Assembly: GCA_035048485.1 (NCBI GenBank)
Contig: CM068583.1
Span: 46,691,790 to 46,755,789 of the forward strand
Origin: Pteria penguin
Lineage: Eukaryota > Mollusca > Bivalvia > Pterioida > Pteriidae
DNA length: 64,000 bases
Direction: 5' to 3'
Positions within the stretch are counted from its first letter, which is position 1. Each line of letters begins with the position of its first letter. The notes beneath the pieces are model-generated. The model searched no databases. It saw only the letters and a program-made list of their open reading frames with translations, and was not told the DNA's origin. Of the stretch, positions 34,590 through 45,384 are shown piece after piece. A program made the position numbers and the translations under genes.

Positions 34590-34710
34590 GACGGATGCCG
34601 GTATCTCAATGGTGAGAGCGTCCCTCTTGATAGCGGAAGGTTCTGAGTTCGATTTCCGGGTCCGGCCACATCTTCTTCTCCTGCCTGTTACACTTTTATA
34701 CATGCCGATA
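34590..34710 (+). repeat. SINE family 3, tRNA-like head, copy 2
   Basis: The 72-base head at 34597-34668 begins GCCGGTATCTCAATGGTGAG (paired D stem TCTC/GAGA) and ends GTCCGGCCA. An apparent anticodon TGA sits in CTTGATA. The T arm is partly unpaired, and the following CATCTTCTTCTCCTGCCTG is shared with copy 1. It is a tRNA-derived SINE rather than a tRNA gene. Confidence 0.6.
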
Positions 34711-34824
34711 TGTTCATTTATGTACATCTTTGTTGAAAATTTCATTTTTATAGTCATTACAGATGTGTTACAGATTTTGAACAGGATGTATTTTTCACAA
34801 TGTCAAACTCTAAACTCAACGATA

Positions 34825-34925
34825 AACAAAAGGCCCACGGGCCAAAACGCTCACCTGAGTCAAAATGATCTCATACAAAACAACAGATTTAACAAAGGCC
34901 ACGATGCTCACCTGAGCTAAACTGA
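34825..34925 (+). repeat. Two short CTCACCTGAG repeat starts
   Basis: AACAAAAGGCCCACGGGCCAAAACGCTCACCTGAG and AACAAAGGCCACGATGCTCACCTGAGC are separated by about 50 bases. Each has the small hairpin plus CTCACCTGAG that opens the 145-bp arrays. Confidence 0.65.
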
Positions 34926-36470
34926 TCTCAGAAAAAGCAATAAATTTTAAAATATATATATATTTCTACATTACTTGTACAAAAGGTAATTTGCTTACTA
35001 ATGACCATCTATATAACAGTAACACTAAATACCTCCAATTTTCAGTTCCTGGGGCAAAATAAACAGACCGTAAGAAAAATTAAACAAGATGCCCTGCATC
35101 TGTAAAGCAATTTGCCCTGGGTGGCAACTGAACGAAAGTCTGTCTGGGATTGAATGTGTTATAATATCATCTCGAGGCACACTTGAGTAATTGTGAGACA
35201 CAGACAATCTATTTCTGAATAAAGGTTATTTTCAGCATACAAAATACCCTAATTCCGGAGCGAACGAACGGAATTTCACTAAAACCAAAAGGAGTCTTCC
35301 ATGGGTCTTATCATTGATTGCAAAATATAGGTCTCTCCAGGCAAATTTGAGAGAAAGTGCTGATAGAAAATCTATCTTTTGGCATAGAGATCACAATCAC
35401 TTTGATCATAGTGACATTCGAAAAAGCTTCATTAAAGAAGAGCAAATTCCAGATATGAAGTCTAAAATTATGGGCAAGATTAAAGTTAGAGATAGACTCT
35501 TACACAAACACGACAACAACAATATGACACCAATCATGATAAGGAGGCATTCAAAAATGTCAGCCCTTTAGGGAGACAAAACATTTTATTTTTAAAAGCC
35601 TTTTTTAAAACTAATTTTGATATTATATGCCGTTGTCATATAAAAAATGATATCCAAAATACCAAATATTAAGTAATTGTCGCTCTTGAGAAGAAGAGTT
35701 TTAAGGATAGTTCCTATACAAGTTTATATAGAAAATGTCGGTCACTGTATAAAAGTGATACTACACGTGTCATGCTGATATTATACTAATTATGAAGTCA
35801 TTGTGGCTTGTGTTTCTTGATACGAAAATCTTACAAATATTTCCTTTATAAGCCCATATAAATCAAAGTACTGCTGGCACATAGGTATGGGGCCATTTTG
35901 CCAATATTTATCATTAGCTTATTGCATAAGAACCGAACGTTGCTTCCAATTTTTCGACCGAATTTTATTAAAAACATTATCATATCTATGGTATAAATCA
36001 GGTTTTTGAGTGATTTGTTCACCACACTGTAAGCCAAAAATATACTTCTGACTTCATCTATTTACAAACAAAAGTTGCATCAAAATTTAAAATGGGTCTG
36101 TAGTTATTGGTGATAAAGAAGTCAAAAATAAGTTGTAGCCCAACATCTTTAAAATCGAGAGAAAATGTCTGGAAAACTAATTTCAGACAGTGACCAAATC
36201 CGGCAAACGTAGGTCAACTGCAGCAAACTAGAAATTTGCTTTACAGTTACTGTCAATAAAGATGTGTACTAAGAGCACTAGCTAGACAAAGTGATACCCC
36301 TGCAATTTGCACTCAAACAACTGTGCTATAATAACATCAATTATTAAGGATCGCCATAGATGAGAGGCACTAAAGAATACCTTCTCCAATGTACAATGCT
36401 GTTATAAAATACACAAAGGAGTACAGCAATACATAGGCAGCAGAACAATGGGGAAACAAATACGGGTTTT
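34926..36470. other. Non-coding stretch with repeat traces
   Basis: 35320-35560 is a diverged AGGTCA-type unit ('aatatgaagtctaaaattatgggcaagattaaagtt'). The open frame across it is not a gene. The remainder shows no exon or clear repeat. Confidence 0.45.
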
Positions 36471-36474
36471 GCAG

Positions 36475-37675
36475 CTCCAAATTATGGGTCAAAAATCTTC
36501 ATTTCCCCATACATTAACAAGGAGACTCAAAACATGACAAAGTGCACATCTTCAATGTATGTACAAACAACCGATAAAATAAAAACTTTCTGCCATTAAA
36601 ACTGTAGAATTTATTTGGAAAAGCTATGTACATGTACTCCTATTACAAGGATATACCACAAATAATAGCAAAGTTTAACTATCCCAAAATATATGCACAA
36701 CCCCTGTAATAGCCCGAGATAAGCCTTTCAAGTCATTTGTTGTTTGTTTCAGTATTCATGACTAACACTGTTCGGTAACGGCATATGTAACGCCCTACAT
36801 TTGAGTTCGCGGGTGCATATTATATGTCAACTAGATGTATTTTCTTGTTCCTGATTTTTCTGATATCGTATTTATCAAAGACGTAAAATAGATGATTAAA
36901 TTTCAAATTTGATATAACTGTTGTGAAATACTGCATTAAATTATGCACTTTTTGTCATTCTGGATAAACGTTACGTTGTCATGTGACACGAGCTGTTTCT
37001 TTCAATTTTTAAATTCCCTCCGAAATGATTTACAGACGCGGTTTATAAATGGAAAATGGAAGTTTCCCGTATGATATTTTGGCATTAAAAGATCATATAT
37101 TGATGAAAACCAAAACCCTGATAATATGCACATCTTCAATCTATATACAGTCAGTAAAGAGAAAACTTTCTAGCATTTAATTAAAACTGTAAAAGGATTT
37201 ATCTGGAAACGGCATGTAGCCCTTATGTGAGGATATACCCAAACATGACAAAGTTCAACTTTCCCTGAAAATTGCATATACTGATAGAAATCAAAACCCC
37301 AATAATATGCACACCTTCAATACATGTACAGACATCCAATATATTAAAAACTTTCTAGCGTTAAAACTGTATGAGGTGTTATCCAGAAAGATTCATCACT
37401 TATGCAAGTATGCACTCCAAAAATGACTTCCCCCAAAAGAACAAATACAGTTAAAAATCAATACCCTGAATCAAAACCCTGATAATATGCATATCTTCAA
37501 AGCATCTACAAGCATCCAGCGAATTAAAAACTTTTTAGCATAAAAAGTGTCGGAGGAATTATGCAGAAAAGCTATATACCCCAAACGTGACGGACGGGTG
37601 GAATATCGGACGGACGGACAGACAGGGGTAAAACTATATGCCTCAAACTTTAAGCTACAGGGGCATAAAAATACT
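36475..37675 (+). repeat. Tandem repeat of about 180 bp ending in a hairpin
   Basis: Units share 'aaaaccctgataatatgcacatcttcaatctat.tacag.catccag..aataaaaactttctagcattaaaactgta'. Starts are near 36545, 37127, 37303 and 37487. The run ends GGACGGACGGACAGACAGG and TGCCTCAAACTTTAAGCTACAGGGGCATAAAAA (to about 37670). Confidence 0.75.
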
Positions 37676-37989
37676 TAGAAAGATGTGTGAAAACAATCTG
37701 GGAAACTTATCTCAGACAAAGCGACATAATTCCATCAAAAGTAGACTAACTGCAACAAGATTGCAATTCGGTTTATAGTTGTTGGTAATAGTGATGCATT
37801 TCAACCAATATCTCAAAGAATGTGTGAAAAAAAATCAGGAAAAACTTAAAATTAACATATGTAAAGACAGACAGACAGACATCTGATTCGAGTATACAGT
37901 AGAGTCCAGTGTTTTGGAGAAACTGCACAAAACACAGTGGGAACTAGAACTGTATTATTGGGACAAATACCCCCTGTGGCAATCTGATA

Positions 37990-39342
37990 ACAAGAGGCCC
38001 AAGTGGGCCTATATCGCTCACCTGAGCACAAAGTGCATATTTACAAGCAAGCAAGAAATTCTGTGCAGGGGTTCTGGAGAGGAAGATGAAAATGTGTCAA
38101 TCAAACAGAGCCAATGGTGGCCATCTTGGATTACGGATCGGCATGAAAAACCTATACTTGATAGAGGACCTTGAGTACTTACTTTCTATGCAGTTTGGTG
38201 AAATTTTGTGCAGTGGTTCTGGAGAAGTTGAAAATGTGTCAACCAATCAGAGTCAATGGCGGCCATCTTGGATCACGGATCGACATAAAAAACACCAAAC
38301 TTGGTTGAGGACCTTGAGTACTTACTTTCTATACAGTTTGATGAATTTCTGTGCAGTGGTTCTGGAGAAGAAGTCGAAAATGTGTCAACCAATCAGAGTC
38401 AATGGCGGCCATCTTCGATCACGGATCGGCATAAAAAACACAAACTTGGTAGAGGACCTTCAGTACTTTTTTCCTATGAGGTTTGATGAAATTCTGTGCA
38501 GCCGATCTGGAGAAGAAGTTGAAAATGTTTCAACCAATCAGAGCCAATGGTGGCCATCTTGGATCACGGACTGGCATAAAAAACACAAACTTGGTAGAGG
38601 ACCTTGAGTACTTACTTTACTTTCTATGAAGTTTGGTGAAATTCTGTGCAGCGGTTCTGGAGAAGAAGTCAAAAATGTGTCAACCAATCAGAGCCAATGG
38701 CGGCCATCTTGGATCACGGATCGGCATAAAAAACACAAACTTGGTAGAGGACCTTGAGTACTTACTTCCTATGAAGTTTGGTGAAATTCTGTGCAGCAGT
38801 TCTGGAGAAGAAGTCGAAAATGTGTCAACCAATCAGAGCCAATGGCGGCCATCTTGGATTACGGATCGGCAAAAAAAAAAAAAAAAAACACAAACTTGGT
38901 AGAGGACCTTGAATACTTACTTCCTATGAAGTTTGGTGAAATTCTGTGCAGGGGTTCTGGAGAAGAAGTCGAAAATGTGTCAACCAATCAGAGCCAATGG
39001 CGGCCATCTTGGATCACGGATCGGCATAAAAAACACAAACTTTGTAAAGGACCTTAAGTACTTACTTCCTATGAAGTTTGATGAAATTCTGTGCAGCAGT
39101 TCTGGAGAAGAAGTCGAAAATGTGTCAACCAATCAGAGCCAATGGCGGCCATCTTGGATTACGGATCGGCATAAAAAACACAAACTTGGTAGAGGACCTT
39201 GAGTACTTACTTCCTATGGAGTTTGGTGAAATTCTGTGCAGCGGTTCTGGAGAAGAAGTCGAAAATGTAGAAAAGTTAACGACGGACGACGGACGCTGCA
39301 CTATGACAATAGCTCACTTGAGCTACGCTCAGGTGGGCTAAA
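37990..39342 (+). repeat. Homogeneous 145-bp tandem array, about 8.5 units, with defined ends
   Basis: It starts ACAAGAGGCCCAAGTGGGCC and CTCACCTGAGCAC, and ends ACAATAGCTCACTTGAGCTACGCTCAGGTGGGCTA. Between lie units with CCAATCAGAGCC, AATGGCGGCCATCTTGGA, 'acaaacttggtagaggaccttgagtacttacttcctatgaagtttg' and 'attctgtgcagcggttctggagaagaagtcg'. TGTGTCAACC starts recur at 38381, 38526, 38676, 38821, 38976 and 39121 (145-155 apart). I recall similar about 160-bp tandem units from bivalve pearl/Helitron-like elements, which needs checking. Frames of 60-170 residues through this array are artefacts. Confidence 0.92.
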
Positions 39343-39349
39343 AACCGTA

Positions 39350-39695
39350 TCTTTATTCCCCTTCTCTATTTGACCCTTTGCAGATAAAGATCTGGCGAAA
39401 CCCCATAAGGGGTCATGTTCTCGTGAGCTCTAATGACGTTTCAGTTACCGAAATCATTATTTCCCGTAGCCAACCAATGCCTTTTCTAGGCACGTGCAAG
39501 TGACGCAATATGTAACAAACACTGTTCAATAACTACCCTGTAGGTCACGCACGCTGGGGATGTTAATTTCCCTCCTTGGAATTTGTAGCCGATCCACTAA
39601 TTGACTGAAAATCAGAGTTCACCAGAATATGATCTCTTACGGGGTTTTGCCAGATCTTTATCTGCAATGGGACAAATAGAGAAGCGGAATAAAGA
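39350..39695. mobile_element. MITE with about 85-bp inverted repeats and TA duplication
   Basis: The left arm TCTTTATTCCCCTTCTCTAT (39350) and right arm ATAGAGAAGCGGAATAAAGA (to 39695) are inverted, as are the inner GATAAAGATCTGGC/GCCAGATCTTTATC segments. TA flanks both sides (39348-39349, 39696-39697), as for Tc1/mariner-type elements. It lies eight bases after the 145-bp array. Confidence 0.85.
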
Positions 39696-39759
39696 TATAG
39701 TTTTAGTCAGATTGCCCCCCCGTGCCAGCAGCCAAAGTTGAGTAACAACAAATTTCTTC

Positions 39760-40280
39760 ATAGACTAGATCAAGTCAAGTAAGTCTAGGTCAAGATTATG
39801 ACATACATTCGTACCGTATATTAAAACCCTACCCTTTACTGTTCAAGAGGTATAATCTATGGACAAAATATAAAACCCTTGCCTCGTACATTAAAGAGAA
39901 ATCTGCTTTCTTAACCAAATTTTATTCCAATGTCAAAGTTCAAGGTCACTAGGTCAAATGACTTAGTATCATAATGTAAAGCTTGCTATAGTGAATGTGT
40001 GTGAAATATTAAAGCCCAATCCCTTATACTGTGAGAAAATTCTGTTTACAGAACTTCTTAACTAAAGTATTATTACCAAAGCCAAAGTTCAAAGCAACTA
40101 GGTCAAATGCCTTGGTATCAAAATGTTACGATGAATGTGTGTGTGAAATATAAAAGCCCTATCCCTTATACTGTAAAAGAAATCTGCTTTCAGAACTTCT
40201 TAACCAGACGGACAGACATACAGACGGACAGGATGATTCCTGTATACCCCCCCCCCTAACTTTGTTTGCGGGGGTATAAA
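39760..40280 (+). repeat. AGGTCA-type repeat, about three units with terminal stem
   Basis: 'aaagttcaaggtcactaggtcaaatgacttagtatca' recurs at about 39925 and 40080. The end is CAGACGGACAGG...TACCCCCCCCCCTAACTTTGTTTGCGGGGGTATAAAAG. Confidence 0.8.
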
Positions 40281-40374
40281 AGCACTGGAAATCACAGTGG
40301 GAACCCGGGTAGAAATTTACCTGTGCTTACTCACACTTTTGTTAATTACACTGTATGTTGAATAATTTTTTTTG

Positions 40375-40805
40375 GGGGGGGGTGTATTTTATTGGTAAAC
40401 AAAGAGCTTTGGAGGGCTGGGATTGGACTGTCCCGGAAGTTCCTCCTCACAAAGATCTGCCTTTCTATCTTATAATTTGCCGACATGTAAGTAACCAATA
40501 TATACAGGCAATACAATATGGCCATATTGCAAAGCACATTACACATCATGAAAAGTAGGTCTTTTTGTTCCAAAATATGGCTGTGACTGCAGGCCAAGTG
40601 TCCAGAATATGAGTATGTATTCGTATTGGTACCCAAACAAAGAACTTTGGAAAGGAGGGGGTGGGGTTGGACTGCCCCAAAAGCTCCTCCTCACAAAGAT
40701 CTGCATTTCTATCTTATAATTTGGCGACATGTAAGTAACCATTATATATAGGCAATTATGGCCATATTGCAAAGCACATTGCACAACATCATGAAAAGTA
40801 GGTCA
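40375..40805. repeat. Direct duplication of about 235 bp
   Basis: 'aaagarctttggagggctgggattggactg.cccggaagttcctcctcacaaagatctgc..ttctatcttataatttgcc' through 'catcatgaaaagtaggtc.ttttgttc' is present at about 40400-40565 and again at 40640-40805. Open frames on the minus strand are products of the duplication. Confidence 0.8.
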
Positions 40806-42012
40806 TTTTGTTCATACATACATACATGTATATACACACATACACATATACATATTTATAACATCATATAGTGGATTTTTTTCTACACATCAGGTACTTT
40901 ATAGAGACCCTTTCCAAAGGAAATTTCACTGATTTTCCCAAAAATTTTTCCCAAACATTGATCTTTTATCATTATGCAAATGGGACAAAAAATTCCCAAA
41001 TGCAAAAGTACGGGCACCTTTGAAAAAATACAAAAAAAAATAATACTGGACACTAAGTCTCTAGCTGTGGGAAAATAACAAAACACCACCTGGACTGTAT
41101 TGTACACACAACAGCTTTTATTGCAAGGTATACAATGATATTTGTAACACGCAATGTTACTCTGTTATCATCCCGCGTTCTGTGCGCCGCCATATTGATT
41201 TCTTGGTATTTACCCCTTTGTTCATGTATTCCTACACTAAGTAAAATAGGTCCATGGTTATGTGCATTAAATTTGCAAATATTCATGAAAATTTTATACT
41301 GCTAGTATGCTAAGAATTACATATTCATCACATTATTTAGGAAGATGTATGGAAAGTCTATACCAGAGATGAACAAATACGATGATTATTTTAGACCAAC
41401 TGGCATGTAACCTATGTTTTCATTCAGTCGTTGATTACTACGCAATGATCGCATAGTTTCGGGCCTTTCCGACGGTCATTGCCAACCACAATAACAACAT
41501 GCTTTTGATGACGTTATGCCTAAAAATTAATGTTTTAATTGATCAAAGTGGCACAACAGACTGTATAAGTTTAATTTATTCCTTTCCGTATTGTAAACAT
41601 TCTGCGTAAGTATCACCAGAGCTAGGTGTTAACGTGACCTACATTTGCAGTCTACTTTTTCCCAATTTGCATATATAGAGTTTCAAGACATGTCAGGCAA
41701 TAATCTTTCATATAAAAAATTCGACGCGTTAAATATCTTAATTTGTTTCATATATAATCGTTAAAATAACAATAAAGACATTGCGTGAAGTAAACATTTT
41801 TACATTTTATATGATCTACAACAAAACATTTTATGTTCATTGTCATTGTTTCTAGTCTCAAGGTTTTAAATTTTCAATAAATTTCTTACTTAAAATAAGG
41901 GGACAAACGTACTGTGTTTGATTGTTTCCGACAGATATACCGTGGTTATACCGTTGGAAACAGAGTTTTCCTGGCGACGCTTGCGGAGTAAACAAACAGT
42001 AACACAAACATT

Positions 42013-42014
<2 letters not shown>
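40806..42014. other. Non-coding stretch
   Basis: A degenerate (CATA)n run lies at 40812-40850. At 41176-41195 GCGCCGCCATATTGA is a CpG-bearing block. No exon or repeat with clear ends is supported. Confidence 0.4.

Positions 42015-42053
<39 letters not shown>
42015..42053. repeat. Microsatellite (CT)n
   Basis: About 19 CT units. Confidence 0.97.
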
Positions 42054-42056
<3 letters not shown>

Positions 42057-42115
42057 ATGGCCCCCAAATTCCTTATTGCTAAGGGACGAATATCGCCATG
42101 TTTAAACTTCATCCC

Positions 42116-42265
42116 AGTTGGTTGGTTTTTGATCGATGTTTTACGTCGCTTTCAACAATTTTTCAGTGATAACGCGACATGGAAGCGGGGGGTGACCAAC
42201 CTCTTAAATATAGTGGCGTAATCCGGGAATTGAATCTGGATCGTCAGCGCCTCAAACCAACTACA
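42116..42265 (-). repeat. SINE family 2 copy, head interrupted by a MITE
   Basis: The tail GTTGGTTGGTTTTTGATCG, then TGTTTTACGTCGCTTTCAACAATTTTTCAG, CGACATGGAAGC, CCAACCTCTTAAATATAG and box B complement GGGAATTGAATC match copies at 49615 and 50554. The head stops where the hAT-like MITE begins at about 42270, and a trace of it may resume at 42407. Confidence 0.8.
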
Positions 42266-42269
42266 CGAA

Positions 42270-42406
42270 ATTGGCGGATCCAGGATTTCCGAAAAAGGGG
42301 GAGGGCGCAAATGGGTATTAGTCAAACTTCTCAGCCATTTTTTGCAAAACCTGGATTTTTACTAGTAAATATGTTACCAAAAGGGGGGGCTCTAAATCCG
42401 CCACTG
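42270..42406. mobile_element. hAT-like MITE, copy 3, inserted in a SINE
   Basis: ATTGGCGGATCCAGGATTTC to TAAATCCGCCACTG. The first three bases of the left end differ from CAG, and no exact duplication is seen. The insertion lies in the tRNA-like head of the SINE. Confidence 0.75.
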
Positions 42407-42939
42407 AAGTCAGCCACAAAAATTCTTTCGAGAAACGAACTGATATTTAGTGCACGTCATAAGAAGTTTCTTCATTTTCATATTCTTAAAATTTTATGAT
42501 TAAATTATTAATCACAAATTGATTCATATATGAGTGACTTGACATCCCATCGTAAACAGTTGAACAGGCAGTTCTGCTGCGGCACGGCAAAATGAAATAA
42601 TACGCTGGAAAGTGGAAAGCATGCTGCATGGTGGTATGTCATCATGTCATGTACGTTGTCAGTTTTGTTGGTTCAACTTGATGGTTATAACTGTGCACGT
42701 GAATGGTAGAATTTGCAAATCGTCCTTGATATGAGATAAGTGCACTGAACGAAATTGTTACAGACAGGATTTTTGATAGCTGGGGTCAGAAGCAATGTTG
42801 ACAAAGAGTAGGTACAATGTATTAATACATATGAGGACGCAGTATATCGTTGTTATACATGTCTGAACGCTAATGTGTGGACCAATCAGAATTATCAAAA
42901 CAAAACAAGTGAATTAGAATGTCTTTTTAACATTACCTT

Positions 42940-43137
42940 TTGTCCCCCGCTTTTCTGAAAGCGAGGGGACATTAAACCTCATTCCTCCATCTGTCAGTCT
43001 GTCACAAAAACTTTAACTTTGGCTGTAACTTTTGATCTAGTAGGGGTACGACTTTGAAACTTCATATTTAGATTCCTTGTGATGAGACCTTCCATTTGAG
43101 ACCATTACTTCTGACACCTTAGAATTCTTTGAATTCA
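42940..43137 (-). repeat. Dispersed repeat, reverse orientation, with terminal stem
   Basis: TTTTTGTCCCCCGCTTTTCTGAAAGCGAGGGGACA stem, then CTGTCAGTCTGTCACAAAAAC, 'tttaactttggctgtaacttttgat' and 'ccttgtgatgagaccttcc'. Confidence 0.75.
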
Positions 43138-43145
43138 CTTGTTTC

Positions 43146-43185
43146 CAGAGACATAGATACTTTCTTGAAAGTATCTATGTCTCTG
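43146..43185. mobile_element. 40-bp perfect palindrome flanked by an 8-bp direct repeat
   Basis: Two 19-base arms (CAGAGACATAGATACTTTC and its exact complement) surround TT. CTTGTTTC stands directly on both sides (43138-43145 and 43186-43193). CAG...CTG ends plus an 8-bp target duplication is the hAT signature, so this looks like a hAT-type element reduced to its two ends. Confidence 0.75.
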
Positions 43186-43454
43186 CTTGTTTCCTCTTGA
43201 CATTTATGTATCCTCAGGAACACCCTCATCTGATTACAACCCCCTCCTAATTACAAACATCTTGAGATATAAACTTGATTGCATGCTTTGGATGCTGCAT
43301 GTGACATAATTTTTCAGCTTGAGTGTATGACATACATGTAGTTAGCCTTTTGGGGTACCTCAATTCTGGACAAACTACAAGTACCAAACTTACACTAACT
43401 AATTATTCATCTAGGGATGCAGACTCGAAAACATGTTTCAAGCTGTACCTGACA

Positions 43455-44040
43455 TACTTTTTGTCCCCTGCTTTTCGTGAAACCTGGGGAAATTAAATCT
43501 CATTCATATGTCCATCAATATGTCTGTCTGTCACAAAAAATTTAACCTTGGTCATAACTTTTTTAATCGTAAGAGGTAGGGCCTTCATATTTGGCAAGTC
43601 TGTGCCTAATTGCAATACCTTTCCGTTGGTACCAAAACTTTTACATGTGACCTTGACCATGACCTTTGACCTACATGTACTTCAATATAACTTTTTAACC
43701 GTAAGATGTAGAGCCTTCATTTTTGGCATGTGTGTCTGTAGACATGCACAACCGTGACAATGTCACAGATTACTGCACACTTACTGTTAGAGTGTCAAAA
43801 GTGGGGGACCACAATTCTCTAAATTTGCTTGTTACGTTTGAGTCACTTTGGTATCCTTTTTGGGGCACGGGTATCTCAGTTATGGACAGTACAAGTACCA
43901 AACTTGCACCAATGATTCATATATGGGATGCACACTAGAGTACCTAGTTCGGTTGCTTCATTTGACATTTTTTCCACTTGAGTGATTTGGTTAACCTGTT
44001 GGGGGTACCTCAGTTTCCAACAAACTAGGACAAATAAAAG
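43455..44040 (-). repeat. Dispersed repeats, reverse orientation, several units
   Basis: A second stem TTTTTGTCCCCTGCTTTTCGTGAAACCTGGGG starts the block, followed by 'ctgtctgtcacaaaaaatttaaccttggtcataacttttttaatcgtaagaggtagggccttcatatttggcaa'. A partial duplicate is at 43690 ('aactttttaaccgtaagatgtagagccttcatttttggcatgtgtg'), then 'caaacttgcaccaatgattcatatatgggatgcacac' units (also at 43385-43420 and 44100-44135). Confidence 0.65.
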
Positions 44041-44311
44041 ACGCCTGACTCAGCCGTATGTAAAGTCACCTCAAATAAACAGTGTGTGAAAATTCCCAAA
44101 CTTGCGCTAATGGTTCATCTTGGAATGCAGACTTGAATGCATACTTCGTATAACTATTCCCACTTCAATTCTGTTTCATTAATAGAAATTGATTTAAATA
44201 ACTCAGTAATGATTCAAGAGTCATTTTAAATTTGTGCCATTAAAACTAAGAATGAAACTAGTCCTGAATTAATAGTATTGACAGCACTAATTCCTCTTCA
44301 TCTTCATATGA

Positions 44312-44592
44312 AGCCAGCGTGGCCTAGTGGTATCGCGCTGGACTCCTAATCGGGAGGCTGGGGTTTGATTCCCGTTTTGGTCATGCCGGTGTCCTGTCTT
44401 TTGGATGAGACAGTAAAAACCGAGGCCCCGTGTCATGGTATGCATGGCACGTTAAAGATCCCTCACTGCTTCGGGTGGGTCCGTTGCAAAGGTCAAAATT
44501 TATATGCCCCGCATCAGGCAGATGCCGTCACCATATATGTGAAATATTTGTGGTGTGACGTTAAACAAAAATCAGTCAGTCAGTCAGTCATC
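44312..44592 (+). repeat. SINE family 1, best full-length copy
   Basis: The tRNA-like head at 44315-44385 has an A box (TGGCCTAGTGG) and B box (GGTTTGATTCC). The body follows: GGTGTCCTGTCTTTTGGATG, GTTAAAGATCCCTCACTGCT, GCATCAGGCAGATGCCGTCACCAT and GTGGTGTGACGTTAAAC. It ends in (AGTC)5. Order and content match the reverse copies elsewhere. It is about 280 bp long. Confidence 0.9.
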
Positions 44593-45059
44593 TTCATATG
44601 AGTCTTACTCAGGACCTTCATTTCTTTGATTATAAGTTACAATGAAAATACAATATGTACAGCAACTTTGACATTTTGGTCAGCAAAATCAAAAGGTATT
44701 TTCTTAAGGGTTAAAACCTTTATACATGAGAACTCTGCATTTCATACTGAAACGATATGGGATGACAGTTCAATTAAAGTTAGGAAACCATTTTATTTAC
44801 TGATGCCCTGTGATCTTGACTTTTGATATTTTGCTCCAAATGAGTCACACTCTTGATTTTTAATACAGAAGTTTTTATAACATAACAATTTTCAACATGA
44901 AATTTAAAGAAAAAAGATATTTTATAATAAAACTGACCTTGATCTATAATCTTTGGTCCAAAACATCTCAAAGGACATTTTTGACATGTGGAAGTTTTCA
45001 GTTCCAAGATAATGTAAAAATACAAGAAACCACTAAAGACAGTGTGGCCAGATTGCAAA

Positions 45060-45380
45060 GCAAATTGGAAAGAAGGTCAAGGTCACAAGGTCCAAAGTGA
45101 TGGTATTAATTGAAAGCACTTGTCATTTAGGACCTAGGCCTGAAATATCAAATCCCTACCCCAATTGATTCAAAAGATATAGCCAAAGTTAAAGTTCATC
45201 AAAAGTAGGTTGGAGTGCAAGGTCAAGGTCACTAGGTCCAAAGTCATGGCATAAATTGAAAGCTCTGGTCATAAGAACTTAAGTGTGAAGTATTATGTTT
45301 ATACTCCTCTTAGCTGTTGAGAGTTTGCTTCAACCAAAAATTTTTATCAAATTGTTGACGGACAGACAGACAAACAGATG
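45060..45380 (+). repeat. AGGTCA-type repeat, two units
   Basis: 'aagaaggtcaaggtcacaaggtccaaagtgatggtattaattgaaagc' recurs after about 145 bases as 'gcaaggtcaaggtcactaggtccaaagtcatggcataaattgaaagc'. The end is GGACAGACAGACAAACAGATGGAC. Confidence 0.8.
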
Positions 45381-45384
45381 GACA

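Noticed and set aside
34597..34668. Functional tRNA gene with anticodon TGA
   Set aside because: The T stem is not fully paired, there is no Ser-type variable arm, and the copy shares its tail with a neighbouring repeat.
34507..34920. 137-residue plus-strand frame
   Set aside because: It crosses a tRNA-like SINE head and two CTCACCTGAG repeats. It has hydrophobic stretches by chance and no homology I recognise.
37914..39341. Several 60-170 residue frames with 'VENVSTNQSQWRPSWITDRHKK'-like repeats
   Set aside because: The 145-bp unit is not a multiple of three, so the same DNA is read in all frames. There is no start, domain or splice evidence.
44315..44385. Functional tRNA gene
   Set aside because: It is the head of a SINE whose body recurs in at least five other places.
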